Shown one piece after another: positions 43,579 to 52,552 of a stretch of DNA of 64,000 nt; position 1 is the first letter of the stretch; each line of letters begins with the position of its first letter. The DNA lies in contig NZ_JBDIWA010000010.1 in assembly GCF_039794105.1 (NCBI RefSeq), positions 37,605-101,604 of the forward strand, in the 5' to 3' direction. The notes under the pieces were generated by a model. That model did no database searches, was not told where the DNA came from, and saw only the letters and a program-made list of their open reading frames with translations. The stretch comes from Kuenenia sp039794105. Lineage in GTDB: Bacteria; Planctomycetota; Brocadiia; Brocadiales; Brocadiaceae. The position numbers were made by a program, and so were the translations under genes.

Positions 43579-44934
43579 TCAGGTTTTTCCATTGGAAAAT
43601 AGGGTTTGGACTTTTTCGATGGCGTTTGGAAGGGCAAAAACAATCACGCTTTCCCCAGGATTTATTATGGTATCGCCTGTGGGCAGTTTCATAACGCCAT
43701 TCTGCGAAATAGCGCCAATAATGGCGCCCTTAGGGAAGGACACATCTCTCAGGGGTTTGCCTAAAATTTTTGAGTGTTCCGATGCTATCAACTCCATGGC
43801 CTCTGCTTCGCTTTGCTGAAACTTTACCACGGAAAGGGTATCGCCCCTGCGAATATGCTGCAAAATGGAACCCGCGGTGATGAGCCTTGGGTTTATTACC
43901 ACGTCAATACCCAGAGAATTAATAATAGGTACAAATGCGGGGTCTTCTGTGAGCACAATGGCCTTTTTTGCTCCGAGTCTCTTTGCCAGTAATGCGGCGA
44001 GAAGATTGCTCTGTTCGTTTTCAGAAACGGCTACAAAAAAATCTGCCATGTGAATAGAAGATTCCTTCAGGAGATCGATATCCAGGGCATCGCCCTTCAG
44101 GATAATTGTTCTGTCCAGCACTGATGCCGCTTCTTCCGTTTTTTCCTTGAGGGGTTCTACGATGGTAACCCCGATTTTTCTATCTTCCAGTTTCTTTGCC
44201 AAATTAAGGCTTGCCCGGTTTACGCCATAGATAACGACCTTTGCGACTTCATCTGCCCGCCTGTTCACCATCGGGAGGAAGAAGGGCAATGCCTCCCTTG
44301 CCACAACCACATAGATGTTATCGTTAGGTTTGATTTCTGTTTCTCCCGAAGGAATAATCATTTCATCATTCCGTTGGATAGCGACGATAAGAAAAGAATC
44401 CGTATATTCAATTTCTTCCAGATCGACTAGTTTTTTCCCGACTATCGGGGCATTAGCAGGCACGCCAAACCCTCTCAGCAAGACGTCCCCCCCTTTAAAA
44501 TCGGCCACATAGTTTGCGCCGGGAGTGCCGATGATATCCATAATAGAATTAATTGTTATCATTTCCGGGTTTACTATGTAGTCGATATGAAACCCGTTTT
44601 GGTGTACAAATGGTTTTTTCTCAGAAAATTCAGGGTTTCTTATTCTTGCAATCTTTGTTTTTACATTATATTTATACGAAAGGATACACGTCACGATATT
44701 TATCTCATCGCTGTTTGTTACCGCCAATACGACATCGGTATTCTTAATCCCGGCTTCTTCCAGGATTGAAGGAGACGTGGCCATTCCCAACACCGCAGAA
44801 ACATCCATTTTCTCCGTAATACGGTCTACCATGTTTTGGTCTTTGTCTATAACAGAGATATCGTGTCCCTCTTTCGACAATTGTTTTGCGAGATTAAAAC
44901 CTACCGCACCTGCTCCTACGATAAGGATTTTCAT
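43579..44934 (-). CDS. trkA: Trk potassium regulatory subunit TrkA
   Basis: 451 residues in two tandem RCK units. The first nucleotide-binding fold is canonical (MKILIVGAGAVGFNLAKQLS, then a run of VIDKD). The second (VVIYGVNRASLNLAKKLEDR) has lost the glycine pattern GxGxxG, so only the first half is likely to bind NAD(H). Each unit ends in a TrkA-C domain (~135-220 and ~365-450). It forms the cytoplasmic ring that gates TrkH, encoded downstream. Confidence 0.95.
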   Translation of the reverse strand: MKILIVGAGAVGFNLAKQLSKEGHDISVIDKDQNMVDRITEKMDVSAVLGMATSPSILEEAGIKNTDVVLAVTNSDEINIVTCILSYKYNVKTKIARIRNPEFSEKKPFVHQNGFHIDYIVNPEMITINSIMDIIGTPGANYVADFKGGDVLLRGFGVPANAPIVGKKLVDLEEIEYTDSFLIVAIQRNDEMIIPSGETEIKPNDNIYVVVAREALPFFLPMVNRRADEVAKVVIYGVNRASLNLAKKLEDRKIGVTIVEPLKEKTEEAASVLDRTIILKGDALDIDLLKESSIHMADFFVAVSENEQSNLLAALLAKRLGAKKAIVLTEDPAFVPIINSLGIDVVINPRLITAGSILQHIRRGDTLSVVKFQQSEAEAMELIASEHSKILGKPLRDVSFPKGAIIGAISQNGVMKLPTGDTIINPGESVIVFALPNAIEKVQTLFSNGKT

Positions 44935-44961
44935 TTATATTTCAAACTCCTGTTAAAAATT

Positions 44962-45070
44962 ATTTACGATTTACGATTTTTTTAATCTGTGTAATCTATG
45001 TAATCTGTGGTTTCTTTTTTTATTGACTTACGATTTGAGATTTTAGGTCGTACCTCGTAAATCGTACTTC
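44962..45070. repeat. ATTTACG heptad palindromic element
   Basis: TTTACGA, TTTACGA, TTTTTTTAATCTGTG, then AATCTGTGGTTTCTTTTTTT and a closing arm TCGTACCTCGTAAATCGTAC. It nearly fills the spacer between the HEAT-repeat gene and trkA and shares its core with 55380-55499. Confidence 0.8.
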
Positions 45071-45074
45071 TTTA

Positions 45075-47150
45075 CTATTTTGCATTGGCGACGCCAATTT
45101 CAATTTTGTCATTTAATGCCTGAAAATGGGGTAAAAATTCTTCTCCGCCAAGATTAGGGTCCTCCGTCTTCAGCAGGGCGATAAGGTTCTTTACCTTTTC
45201 ATGGTTGCCCTGTTCAAACATGGCAGAGGCAATGTCCAAACGGCCTTGCCAGCACCATTGACAATTCCGGGGATTCTCTTCAAGCCACACGGTGAACCAT
45301 TTTAGCGCACGGTCAAACTGTTTCAGCTCTTTTGCGCACCGAATAAATTCTTTTTTTATTGTGTCATCAACGGAATTACGTTTTAAAATTTCCTCATAAT
45401 TATTGAGTGCGTTTTGCCAATCTTTTAACGCAAATAATGTTTTTGCCCGTTTTATCCTGATTTGCAAGACCTTATCCTGTAACTCCGGGAATTTTGCATA
45501 TTTTGCCATTATCCTGCCAAGAACGACTTCTGCCCGCTTATAATCTGCAATATTATAAAAACTAGCCGCCACGGACTCCATAATATCAAACGTTGCGTCT
45601 TCAATATTAACCAAACGCCCGGCCGCTTGTTCCACAACCCGTTTATCAACATCCTGAAGCGCTTTTATCAAAGCCTCAATTGCCGGCAGATTTCCTATCT
45701 GACCGAGAGCCGTTACTACCGACTCTCTTACTCGGGCGCTACTGTCGGACAGGCGTTTAATAAGGGGTTCTACACATACAGGGTCACCGATTTTCCCTAA
45801 ACTATCTGCTGCATACCACCGCACACGTTCTTCCCCGTCGTTCAGGGCGGCAATTAAGTGCGGCACAGCGCGCGCATCGGCGAGTTTACCAAGGGACGCC
45901 GCAGTACACTCCCTTATTTCGGGCTTCTCGTGTGTCAGAAATTGAATCAAAGTATCAACAGCTTTTAAATCTCCCGTCTCGCCTAACGATTCTATTATCG
46001 TAGACACAATAGGGGCATTCGTTTTATTGTTTAACGTTTCGATGAGAACCGCCACCACCTCATTATTCCCAAATTGTCCAAGCGCCCTGGCAGCCTTTTC
46101 TCTCACAATCAAACTTTCATCACCCAGGGCACGAATTAAAGGTTGTAGCGCTTTTTCATCGCTAATAACCCCCAGTGTCTGAACAACTTCAATACGCACT
46201 TCTTCTTCTTTGTCTGATATGGCATTAATCAATATATCGACTATTGATGAGTCCTTGATCTTTGCCAATTCCTTTGCGGCAAAAATTCTTACTTCCGGAT
46301 AATCACTTTTAATCGCTTCACTTAACAATGTAGTGTCTATTTTGTCATATCCAAGTTCAATGAGTTTAATAGTCTTTCGCGCCACTTCCTGTTTTAATTG
46401 TTCAATCCCTGCCTCTAATTGCTGGGTCTTTTCTTCCTGCTTCAGCACAATTTCATCCAGCCATTGCTCCCGTGTTTTCGACTTATTACGCAGCCACCAT
46501 TCCTTCCACCATGAGGAATCCTTGTTGCTTGATACTTTCGTAATTTTCTCCAAAGACGCCATCACGGTTTCACGCAAATCACTATCATCAGACCGAAGCA
46601 TTTTAATAAGCGGGTCTACGGCATCCTGGTCATTCGTATTGCCTAATGCCTTTGCCAACAGTATTTTAACATCCCTTAACTGCTTAGAGTTAAGCATGGC
46701 GTCCGCCATCATATTTATTGTTTTTTTTGTTTTAATCCTCCCCAGCGCATTTAAGGCAACGGTTCTTATTTGTTCAGATTCATCGCCCAAAAGGCGGATT
46801 AAATGCTCAACCGCACGATCATCTCTGGCAAATCCGAAGGCCCTTATCGCGGATATTTTAATATCTTCCCGAACCTTGGTATCTTTTAATATATTTGTTA
46901 AGGGTTCCTGCGCATTTTGCAAATTTAATCCCAGCAAAGAAACTGCCGCAGAACTTCTTATCGTGGGGTCATCTGAATATAACTGAAGGGTCCATTCGTC
47001 TATATTCCTGCGCAGTTTTATATCCGCTTTTGGCTCTTTCTCCTCATTAACCACCTTTTTCATTGGTGCAGAGGCGCATCCCATAGTGCCAAATACACAC
47101 ACAGGATATAAAACCATTCCGAATAGCATCAGCTTCATTTCTCTTCGCAT
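45075..47150 (-). CDS. HEAT-repeat lipoprotein with C-terminal TPR region
   Basis: 691 residues. The N-terminus has a hydrophobic segment followed by GTMGC, a likely lipobox with the acylated cysteine at position 25. Residues ~55-235 and ~280-520 hold tandem HEAT/PBS-lyase-like repeats of about 31 residues (VDPLIKMLRSDDSDLRETVM; AVPHLIAALNDGEERVRWYA). Between them is a charged coiled coil. TPR-like units (~535-650; FALKDWQNALNNYEEIL) end the protein. An outer- or inner-membrane-attached scaffold is implied. Ligand unknown. An alternative start at 47138 is possible. Confidence 0.85.
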   Translation of the reverse strand: MRREMKLMLFGMVLYPVCVFGTMGCASAPMKKVVNEEKEPKADIKLRRNIDEWTLQLYSDDPTIRSSAAVSLLGLNLQNAQEPLTNILKDTKVREDIKISAIRAFGFARDDRAVEHLIRLLGDESEQIRTVALNALGRIKTKKTINMMADAMLNSKQLRDVKILLAKALGNTNDQDAVDPLIKMLRSDDSDLRETVMASLEKITKVSSNKDSSWWKEWWLRNKSKTREQWLDEIVLKQEEKTQQLEAGIEQLKQEVARKTIKLIELGYDKIDTTLLSEAIKSDYPEVRIFAAKELAKIKDSSIVDILINAISDKEEEVRIEVVQTLGVISDEKALQPLIRALGDESLIVREKAARALGQFGNNEVVAVLIETLNNKTNAPIVSTIIESLGETGDLKAVDTLIQFLTHEKPEIRECTAASLGKLADARAVPHLIAALNDGEERVRWYAADSLGKIGDPVCVEPLIKRLSDSSARVRESVVTALGQIGNLPAIEALIKALQDVDKRVVEQAAGRLVNIEDATFDIMESVAASFYNIADYKRAEVVLGRIMAKYAKFPELQDKVLQIRIKRAKTLFALKDWQNALNNYEEILKRNSVDDTIKKEFIRCAKELKQFDRALKWFTVWLEENPRNCQWCWQGRLDIASAMFEQGNHEKVKNLIALLKTEDPNLGGEEFLPHFQALNDKIEIGVANAK

Positions 47151-47206
47151 GCGTATGATCCGTTGTTAAAAGTAATTTTCAGGCAAATACCACCATCATA
47201 GAGGTG

Positions 47207-47452
47207 GAAATCCGAAATGCTAAATACGAAATACTAAACAAATTCCAATGACAAAGCATAAAATTCAAAACGACTCCAAAATAACCCTGTCTGCGTGCGG
47301 TAACGCACAGGCAGGCAATATGCAATACGAAATACGAGAGACGAAAGATGCGCTTGTTTAGAATTTCAAATCATTTTTTCATTAGAATTTGTTTCGTATT
47401 TCATATTTCGTGCTTCGTATTTTGTGCTTCGTGCTTGTTTGGTTCCGGCTTG
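47207..47452. repeat. CGAAATA heptad element, palindromic
   Basis: The left arm has GAAATCCGAAATGCTAAATA and CGAAATACTAAACAAATTCC. The right arm has GAATTTGTTTCGTATTTCAT, TTTCGTGCTTCGTATTTTG and TGCTTCGTGCTTGTTTGG. The whole is an inverted repeat with a 150-bp middle. It ends in GGTTCCGGCTTGTCC, the inverse of the GCCAGAACCAAACAAGC border seen at 63418. Confidence 0.78.
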
Positions 47453-47993
47453 TCCAGGGCAGGATAATACCTTTTCTTCCCGCAAAGGTATGCGTTACAC
47501 ATATTGGCTATTTGGGTTGAGGCAGCAAAAAACACCTTGGTAAGCAGGGCTGGGTATATAGTATTACCCCGTAAAAACTTCTTTTTTTGTAGGTTTTTCT
47601 TTGTGTCCTTTGTGTTCTGTATATTCTTTGTGCCCTTTGTGGTTATAGGACAGACGCACGGCCGTGCGTCTCTACATTTTGGTTGCGGTTTTTTGCTACA
47701 TTATGACGTTTCTGTAAGAATAAATGACTTAAAGACCGTTTGATGGTAACAAATTCCACTTTTTCGGTCAATATAAAAAGATTTGGGAGGTACGAGGCTG
47801 GATTTACGGTTTTTGTTTGCATAAGTTTTATAAAAACGTGTAAGTCTCCTCTATCAAGAGGAAATTTAAGAAATGTGTTTATTATTCTAAGACCAGACGC
47901 TTTTGGCTATAACAACTCGCGGGAACATTGTGTAGATTTACAAGGTACGATTTAAATCCCAAATCGTAAATCGTACTTCACAAATCTACTATA
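47453..47993. other. Non-coding spacer with a palindrome and an ATTTACG element
   Basis: AGACGCACGGCCGTGCGTCT (47652-47671) is a perfect palindrome next to CTCTAC, of the GTAGAGAC family. GGTACGATTTAAATCCC with AAATCGTAAATCGTAC (47943-47977) is a short ATTTACG-family hairpin. The remaining DNA is AT-rich with no convincing gene. Confidence 0.65.
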
Positions 47994-48944
47994 TTAAAAA
48001 GGTGATTCCTTAAATACCTCTTTAAACCGCACCTTAAATTCATCTGCGGTGAAGTGAAAATTTTGTGTCCCATACACTTCAACTGCATAGGCGGCGCAAA
48101 CGGCGCCTATCTTTGCCGCATGGACAATCCCCTTGCCTAAGACCAATCCTTTTATCAAACCGGCTCTGTATGCGTCTCCGGCGCCGGTAGGGTCCTTTAC
48201 CACGGATACTTTTGCGGCAGGGACGTCATATGTCTTTGTGGTTCCGTTTTCTCCGCATATAATTGTAGACCCGTATTCCCCTTTCGTGATAATCAAAATA
48301 TCCGTTTCCCTTATAATATCTTCGCTTGTCATGGAAATTTTGTCTTGCGTAAGCTGGAATTCATAGTCATTGCAGATAAATATTTTTGCCCCGTCAATGG
48401 CTTCCATTAGATGCTCTTTTGACCATGCAGGCAAGGACTGTCCCGGGTCAAAGATATACTCTATTCCTTTTTGTTTATATATTTTTGAAAACTGCATCAT
48501 ATCATTCAAATTTCCGGGAGAGACAATTGCCAATGATGCTTCTTTCGCCGCAGCATCAAAATCAAACCAGGCGCTATATTTCATGGCGCCCGGATTAAAC
48601 GCCGTTATTTGATTATCCGATTGGTCTGTTGTAATATATGCCCCTGCCGTTAATTCTTCCTCTATCATCTTTATATGCCTGGTAGGTATTTTATTGTCTT
48701 CCAGCCACTTTTTGTACGGCTCAAAATCACGTCCGGAAGTGGCGATAATTTTGGGGGTTTCACCAAGCAGGGAGAGCGCGTAAGCAATATTGCCCGCCGT
48801 GCCTCCGAAATTTTCTTTCAGTTCATTAATCATAAAACACACATTCAACATGTGTATTTTTTCAGGAAGAATATGGTCTGAAAATTTTCCGGGAAAATCC
48901 ATAATTCTGTCATATGCCACTGAACCTGAAACAAGTATATTCAT
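47994..48944 (-). CDS. PfkB-family carbohydrate/adenosine kinase
   Basis: 316 residues, usual length. The N-terminal PfkB region is VSGSVAYDRIMDFPGKFSDH, with FGGTAGNIAYALSLLG. The C-terminal signature is DPTGAGDAYRAGLIKGL with the catalytic Asp in GAGDA. N-termini of this form (NILVSGSVAYDRIMDFPG) are typical of the branch annotated as adenosine kinase or sugar kinase. The phosphate acceptor cannot be set by eye. AAGGAAAAGC precedes the ATG. Confidence 0.88.
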   Translation of the reverse strand: MNILVSGSVAYDRIMDFPGKFSDHILPEKIHMLNVCFMINELKENFGGTAGNIAYALSLLGETPKIIATSGRDFEPYKKWLEDNKIPTRHIKMIEEELTAGAYITTDQSDNQITAFNPGAMKYSAWFDFDAAAKEASLAIVSPGNLNDMMQFSKIYKQKGIEYIFDPGQSLPAWSKEHLMEAIDGAKIFICNDYEFQLTQDKISMTSEDIIRETDILIITKGEYGSTIICGENGTTKTYDVPAAKVSVVKDPTGAGDAYRAGLIKGLVLGKGIVHAAKIGAVCAAYAVEVYGTQNFHFTADEFKVRFKEVFKESPF

Positions 48945-49021
48945 TGCTTTTCCTTCTCAATAATGAAGTGATTAAAAAAATTTCGTAACAAGTATGGGCG
49001 GAGCATTTGCTATAAATTCGA

Positions 49022-49972
49022 TTATTTTTCCTTCTTTAAACATCTATTGTCAAGCATATGTATTAATTTATTCATCTCCGGTTTTGTTACGTAGTTATCT
49101 GCGCCAACACTTTCACATTTCACCACCATCTGATTATTTATCAGACTGGAGAACATAATCACAGGGATATTTTTGAGCAAGGGGTCGCTCTTTATCCTTT
49201 TGCATAAGGTTAATCCGTCAAGCTCCGGCATTTCTATATCAGAGATTAATATATCTGGTAACTCACCGGAAAAAGAATCTTCCGCTTTTACTTTGTCACA
49301 AATTTCCATAAGTGCATCAAACGCCTTTTGACCATTTTCAAACACACGGACATTACCATATCCCGCACTGCTCAGTACGCGAACAACATTGTCACGAATA
49401 GTCTTTGAATCCTCGGCAAAGAAAACCACCACATTTTCACGTCCCTGTTTTTTTTCTATTTGAAATGTCTTGCTGGCAGCCTCGCCAATCGCCAGATGTG
49501 GAAATATTTTAGAAAGAATATGTTCCAAATCGATAATCATAATTTCTTTCTTATCGATATGCACCGACCCGGTAATGCCTAACCCGCTGCTATTGATAAT
49601 ATTGCTTATGGGAACAAAATCGCTCCAGGAGAGCCTGTGAATCCGGTTCACCCCATCTACCAGAAAGCTATTAATTGCATTATTAAATTCAGTTACTATT
49701 ACCACGGATATGCTATTTGCATCATCGCTGTTTTTCCTCTGTATATCTAAAGCGTTTGCCAGATTAACGAGGGGTATTGTTTTACCCCGGTGCAGCATCA
49801 CCCCCATCATGGACGGAGGAGACGTAGCCACCTTCGTGACTGTTTTTGGGTCATACTGCACTATTGACTGTACTTTTGCAACATTTACACCAAACGACTG
49901 CTCTCTGAGGAGAAACTCCAGCAATTCCATTTCATTGGTGCCGCTTTCCAGGAGAATTTGTTGTTTTGCCAT
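49022..49972 (-). CDS. cheV: Chemotaxis protein CheV (CheW domain plus receiver)
   Basis: 316 residues. Residues ~12-155 form a CheW domain (ELLEFLLREQSFGVNVAKVQ; GVMLHRGKTIPLVNLANALD). Residues ~185-312 form a receiver: acidic pair in VFFAEDSKTIRDN, phospho-acceptor Asp in ILISDIEMPELDGL, Thr/Ser in VIMFSS and Lys in YVTKPE, all present. CheV couples chemoreceptors to CheA and can adapt signalling by phosphorylation. No other che gene is nearby. AAGGAG lies before the ATG, and an 8-bp repeat array lies immediately upstream. Confidence 0.92.
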   Translation of the reverse strand: MAKQQILLESGTNEMELLEFLLREQSFGVNVAKVQSIVQYDPKTVTKVATSPPSMMGVMLHRGKTIPLVNLANALDIQRKNSDDANSISVVIVTEFNNAINSFLVDGVNRIHRLSWSDFVPISNIINSSGLGITGSVHIDKKEIMIIDLEHILSKIFPHLAIGEAASKTFQIEKKQGRENVVVFFAEDSKTIRDNVVRVLSSAGYGNVRVFENGQKAFDALMEICDKVKAEDSFSGELPDILISDIEMPELDGLTLCKRIKSDPLLKNIPVIMFSSLINNQMVVKCESVGADNYVTKPEMNKLIHMLDNRCLKKEK

Positions 49973-49986
49973 AGCAATACTCCTTC

Positions 49987-50062
49987 GTTAAATAGTTGAT
50001 TGGTTAAGGGGTTAAATAGTTGATTAGTCAATCATTTACCATTCAACCATCTAACGACTTGA
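49987..50062. repeat. 8-bp-unit array upstream of cheV
   Basis: Units GTTAAATA, GTTGATTG, GTTAAGGG, GTTAAATA, GTTGATTA, GTCAATCA, TTTACCAT, TCAACCAT, CTAACGAC. The first half (GTTRA-type) is inverted in the second half (TCAAC-type). The period is eight rather than seven, but the build is like the heptad arrays. Confidence 0.78.
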
Positions 50063-50100
50063 CAATTTAACTAATACATACAGATATATTAAATTTAATG

Positions 50101-50511
50101 TTACCCTATATCTTTTGGCTGTAGCAATTTCCTTAATTTTTCCGGCATTGCCGCAGGTTTGCGTTTTGCATTAAGGCATGCGAGCTTTGTGTATCCTTCG
50201 GCAACCAATATATCACCCCCTTCCCTGAATACTTTATAACTAAATTGAACCGTTGCATGTTTCAATTCGGAAACCCATGTTTGGACAATTAGTACGTCGT
50301 CATAGTAAGCAGGGGAACGGAAATTACAATGCACTTCGACCACGGGAAAATAGATATGTTCCTTTTCCATTTCGGAATAAGGCAATCCGCATTGCCGCAA
50401 ATATTCAGTCCGCCCCATTTCAAAGAAAACAAGGAAGTTTGCGTAATAAACAATCCCCATCTGGTCTGTTTCCTGGTATCGTACGCGCGTTTTTATTTCG
50501 TGTATTTTCAC
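50101..50511 (-). CDS. Acyl-CoA thioesterase, 4-hydroxybenzoyl-CoA thioesterase (YbgC) family
   Basis: 136 residues from GTG 50511, chosen because AAGGGG lies 8 bp before it; a TTG two codons earlier is too close to that site. The hot-dog fold signature is TDQMGIVYYANFLVFFEMGR with the catalytic Asp, then EYLRQCGL and AYYDDVLIVQTWVSEL. The enzyme hydrolyses acyl-CoA thioesters in the cytoplasm; the substrate is unknown. It lies between cheV and the acs cluster. Confidence 0.9.
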   Translation of the reverse strand: MKIHEIKTRVRYQETDQMGIVYYANFLVFFEMGRTEYLRQCGLPYSEMEKEHIYFPVVEVHCNFRSPAYYDDVLIVQTWVSELKHATVQFSYKVFREGGDILVAEGYTKLACLNAKRKPAAMPEKLRKLLQPKDIG

Positions 50512-50526
50512 CGGCAAAGCCCCTTT

Positions 50527-50600
50527 ACGAGGTACGATTTTAGATTTACGATTTACAATTTTGGGGTTTTAAATCGTACTTCGTAAATCGTAAATCATAC
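50527..50600. repeat. ATTTACG heptad palindrome after acsE
   Basis: ACGAGGTACGATTTTAGATT and TACGATTTACAATTTTGG face TTTTAAATCGTACTTCGTAA and ATCGTAAATCAT. It sits directly after the acsE stop and before the thioesterase, in a place where a transcript end is expected. Confidence 0.78.
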
Positions 50601-50610
50601 CACCCTATTA

Positions 50611-51396
50611 TTATTTCCTGAATGCGGTAAGGTAGGAATCGCTGTAAACATTTTTGTTCATAATAATTTCCGCCGTAATTGCGGCATCCATCAGATCCTT
50701 ATCAAGTACGTCCATCACTGCGGCATTTAACCCATATGCAATCCCCATAGTCAGGAAGGTGCGGGCGAGAAGTCTTTTTTCTTTTGTACCCTGAGAAAAA
50801 TTGCTCAATCCCACGTTCCTCTGAGGTGCCGGGTCTGAGATCATTTGTATTTGGCTGAAAATATCAAACATGAGTGCGGGTTGTTTCTGGTCTACATTGA
50901 TGGGAAACAATACCGGGTCAATGAGGATTTTTTCCATGGGAAAATCATGTTCAACGGCCTTCTCTACAATCTGCATTACAAATTCCATCCGCTTTTCCAC
51001 GTCCTGCGGAATGCCGTGTTTGTCCATGGTGAGGCATATTAAGGAGGCGTTATAGTCCTTTGCTATGCCCATATATTTATCCAGTTCTTCCGGATCGCTC
51101 TTTGTTGAATTGATTAATACGTCATTTTTTACTACCGACAAACCGGCTTCCACTATGTCCCACTTTTGACTGTCAATGGCAATAGGGGTTTTTACGGTAT
51201 CCTGAATAACCTCAATCAGCCATTTCATGGCGTCTACCGGGTCAGTTGCAGCAGGCCCCACATTCACATCCAAATATGTGGCGCCTGCTTCCGTCTGCTT
51301 CTTTGCCAGTTCCTGTATCGCTTTCGGATCTTTATTTTTAATACTTTCCCTCACGTCTTTAAACATACCATTAATACGTTCGCCGATAGAAATCAT
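50611..51396 (-). CDS. acsE: Methyltetrahydrofolate:corrinoid/iron-sulfur protein methyltransferase
   Basis: 261 residues from ATG 51396 with AAAGGGGA upstream; longer readings overlap acsD. The pterin-binding TIM barrel shows ISIGERINGMF, YLDVNVGPAATDPVDAM and PIAIDSQKWDIVEAGL, the N5-CH3-THF binding residues of the AcsE/MetH group. It moves the methyl group from methyl-THF to the cob(I)amide of AcsCD in the Wood-Ljungdahl pathway. Last gene of the acs cluster, 31 bp after acsD. Confidence 0.95.
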   Translation of the reverse strand: MISIGERINGMFKDVRESIKNKDPKAIQELAKKQTEAGATYLDVNVGPAATDPVDAMKWLIEVIQDTVKTPIAIDSQKWDIVEAGLSVVKNDVLINSTKSDPEELDKYMGIAKDYNASLICLTMDKHGIPQDVEKRMEFVMQIVEKAVEHDFPMEKILIDPVLFPINVDQKQPALMFDIFSQIQMISDPAPQRNVGLSNFSQGTKEKRLLARTFLTMGIAYGLNAAVMDVLDKDLMDAAITAEIIMNKNVYSDSYLTAFRK

Positions 51397-51427
51397 CGAA
51401 TGTTTTCCCCTTTTTGAAATCGTAATT

Positions 51428-52384
51428 TTAGTATAAACGGTCAATACATTTTTTTACTGCGGCTACGGCCTTAGGGTGATTCATGCGGATAATGTCAACT
51501 CCGGACTGCAAAAGGCTTGTTGCGGTAATCGTTTCCCACATGGGGCCTCTTTCTTCACCAGGCCCCCATTGAGGAGCATCTTTATCGTCGGATTTTGCTT
51601 CTTTTGCCCGCCATGCTTCATGGCCAACGTCACAAATTACCGGCATTGCCATTAATTTATCACCGGTTAAGGCGGCGATTCTTTCTCGCTCTTGTATAGA
51701 ATACGTATATTCCATGCCGTACCCCAATGCGCCCGTTGTCTGGAACATGACGATGCGATTAAGCGGGAAATCCATTTCAGAGACAAGGATGTTTACCTGT
51801 TTCGCAATATTAATATCTACCGGCGAGAGTGTTATAATGCTATGCCCGTCCGCAAGACAGGTAACGGTAAGCGTTTTGTAATTATCCTGAGTTACTACCC
51901 CTATCAGGCAATTTTCCCCTTTTAGTGCCTGGCTCACCTTTGGCAAAATCTCATTATCCTTTTCATCATGTTCGCAACCCCAGATGATTAAGGGAACGCC
52001 GACGGCGGCAAGGATAGACTTTGCGATGTCAACAGTTTCTGCCGCGGATTTGTTTCCTTTATCCGGATGGATACCTTCCAGTTTCAAACAGATTAAGTCC
52101 GCTCCATATTCTACGCACTTTTTTGCCCATTGTGCAGGGTTGTTAAGGACGTCCGCAAAAGGTTTTTTTAACGTTTCAGGCCAGTCGTCAGGCGGTATAT
52201 CGTAAACATCCATTGCGATTACCGGTTTGCGCCCCTTGCTCCCGTCAAAATCCATAAAAGGAATGCATTTTGAGCCGCCGATAGTTATCGTTTTTTCCCT
52301 TGTGCCCCCCTCTTCTTTTGTTGCTCCGATGGTAATTTCGTTTACGCTACTTGTCCATTTCTCAGCTACATTTGGTATTTCCAT
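51428..52384 (-). CDS. acsD: Corrinoid/iron-sulfur protein small (beta) subunit
   Basis: 318 residues from ATG 52384, with AGGAGAA 6 bp upstream. Opens MEIPNVAEKWTSSVNEITIG, typical of AcsD. TIM-barrel segments include IAMDVYDIPPDDWPETLKKP, LICLKLEGIHPDKGNKSAAE and TTGALGYGMEYTYSIQERER. With AcsC it forms the CFeSP that shuttles the methyl group between AcsE and AcsB. It contains no Fe-S motif, as expected for the small subunit. Confidence 0.95.
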   Translation of the reverse strand: MEIPNVAEKWTSSVNEITIGATKEEGGTREKTITIGGSKCIPFMDFDGSKGRKPVIAMDVYDIPPDDWPETLKKPFADVLNNPAQWAKKCVEYGADLICLKLEGIHPDKGNKSAAETVDIAKSILAAVGVPLIIWGCEHDEKDNEILPKVSQALKGENCLIGVVTQDNYKTLTVTCLADGHSIITLSPVDINIAKQVNILVSEMDFPLNRIVMFQTTGALGYGMEYTYSIQERERIAALTGDKLMAMPVICDVGHEAWRAKEAKSDDKDAPQWGPGEERGPMWETITATSLLQSGVDIIRMNHPKAVAAVKKCIDRLY

Positions 52385-52446
52385 GAATCGTTCTCCTACT
52401 TGTACAAGTCTAATGAAAAAATGTAACAGTTCATTCACCCTTAAAT

Positions 52447-52502
52447 CCCTTCCCAATAGGGGACTTTTTGTATTCCCCTCTTGGGAGGGGCTAGGGGTGG
52501 GT
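52447..52502. repeat. Imperfect hairpin between cooC and acsD
   Basis: CCTTCCCAATAGGGGA faces TCCCCTCTTGGGAGGGG with CTAGGGGTGGGT beyond. It is a diverged copy of the perfect hairpin at 57957-58023 and fills most of the cooC-acsD spacer. Confidence 0.75.
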
Positions 52503-52552
52503 CCTTTTCTAATACTGGGACAATCCAGAAGGGGTGAACTATTATGATAAAA

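Noticed and set aside
47740..47955. 71-codon open frame in the 47453-47993 spacer
   Set aside because: No ribosome site, no recognisable protein features, and it runs into a repeat.
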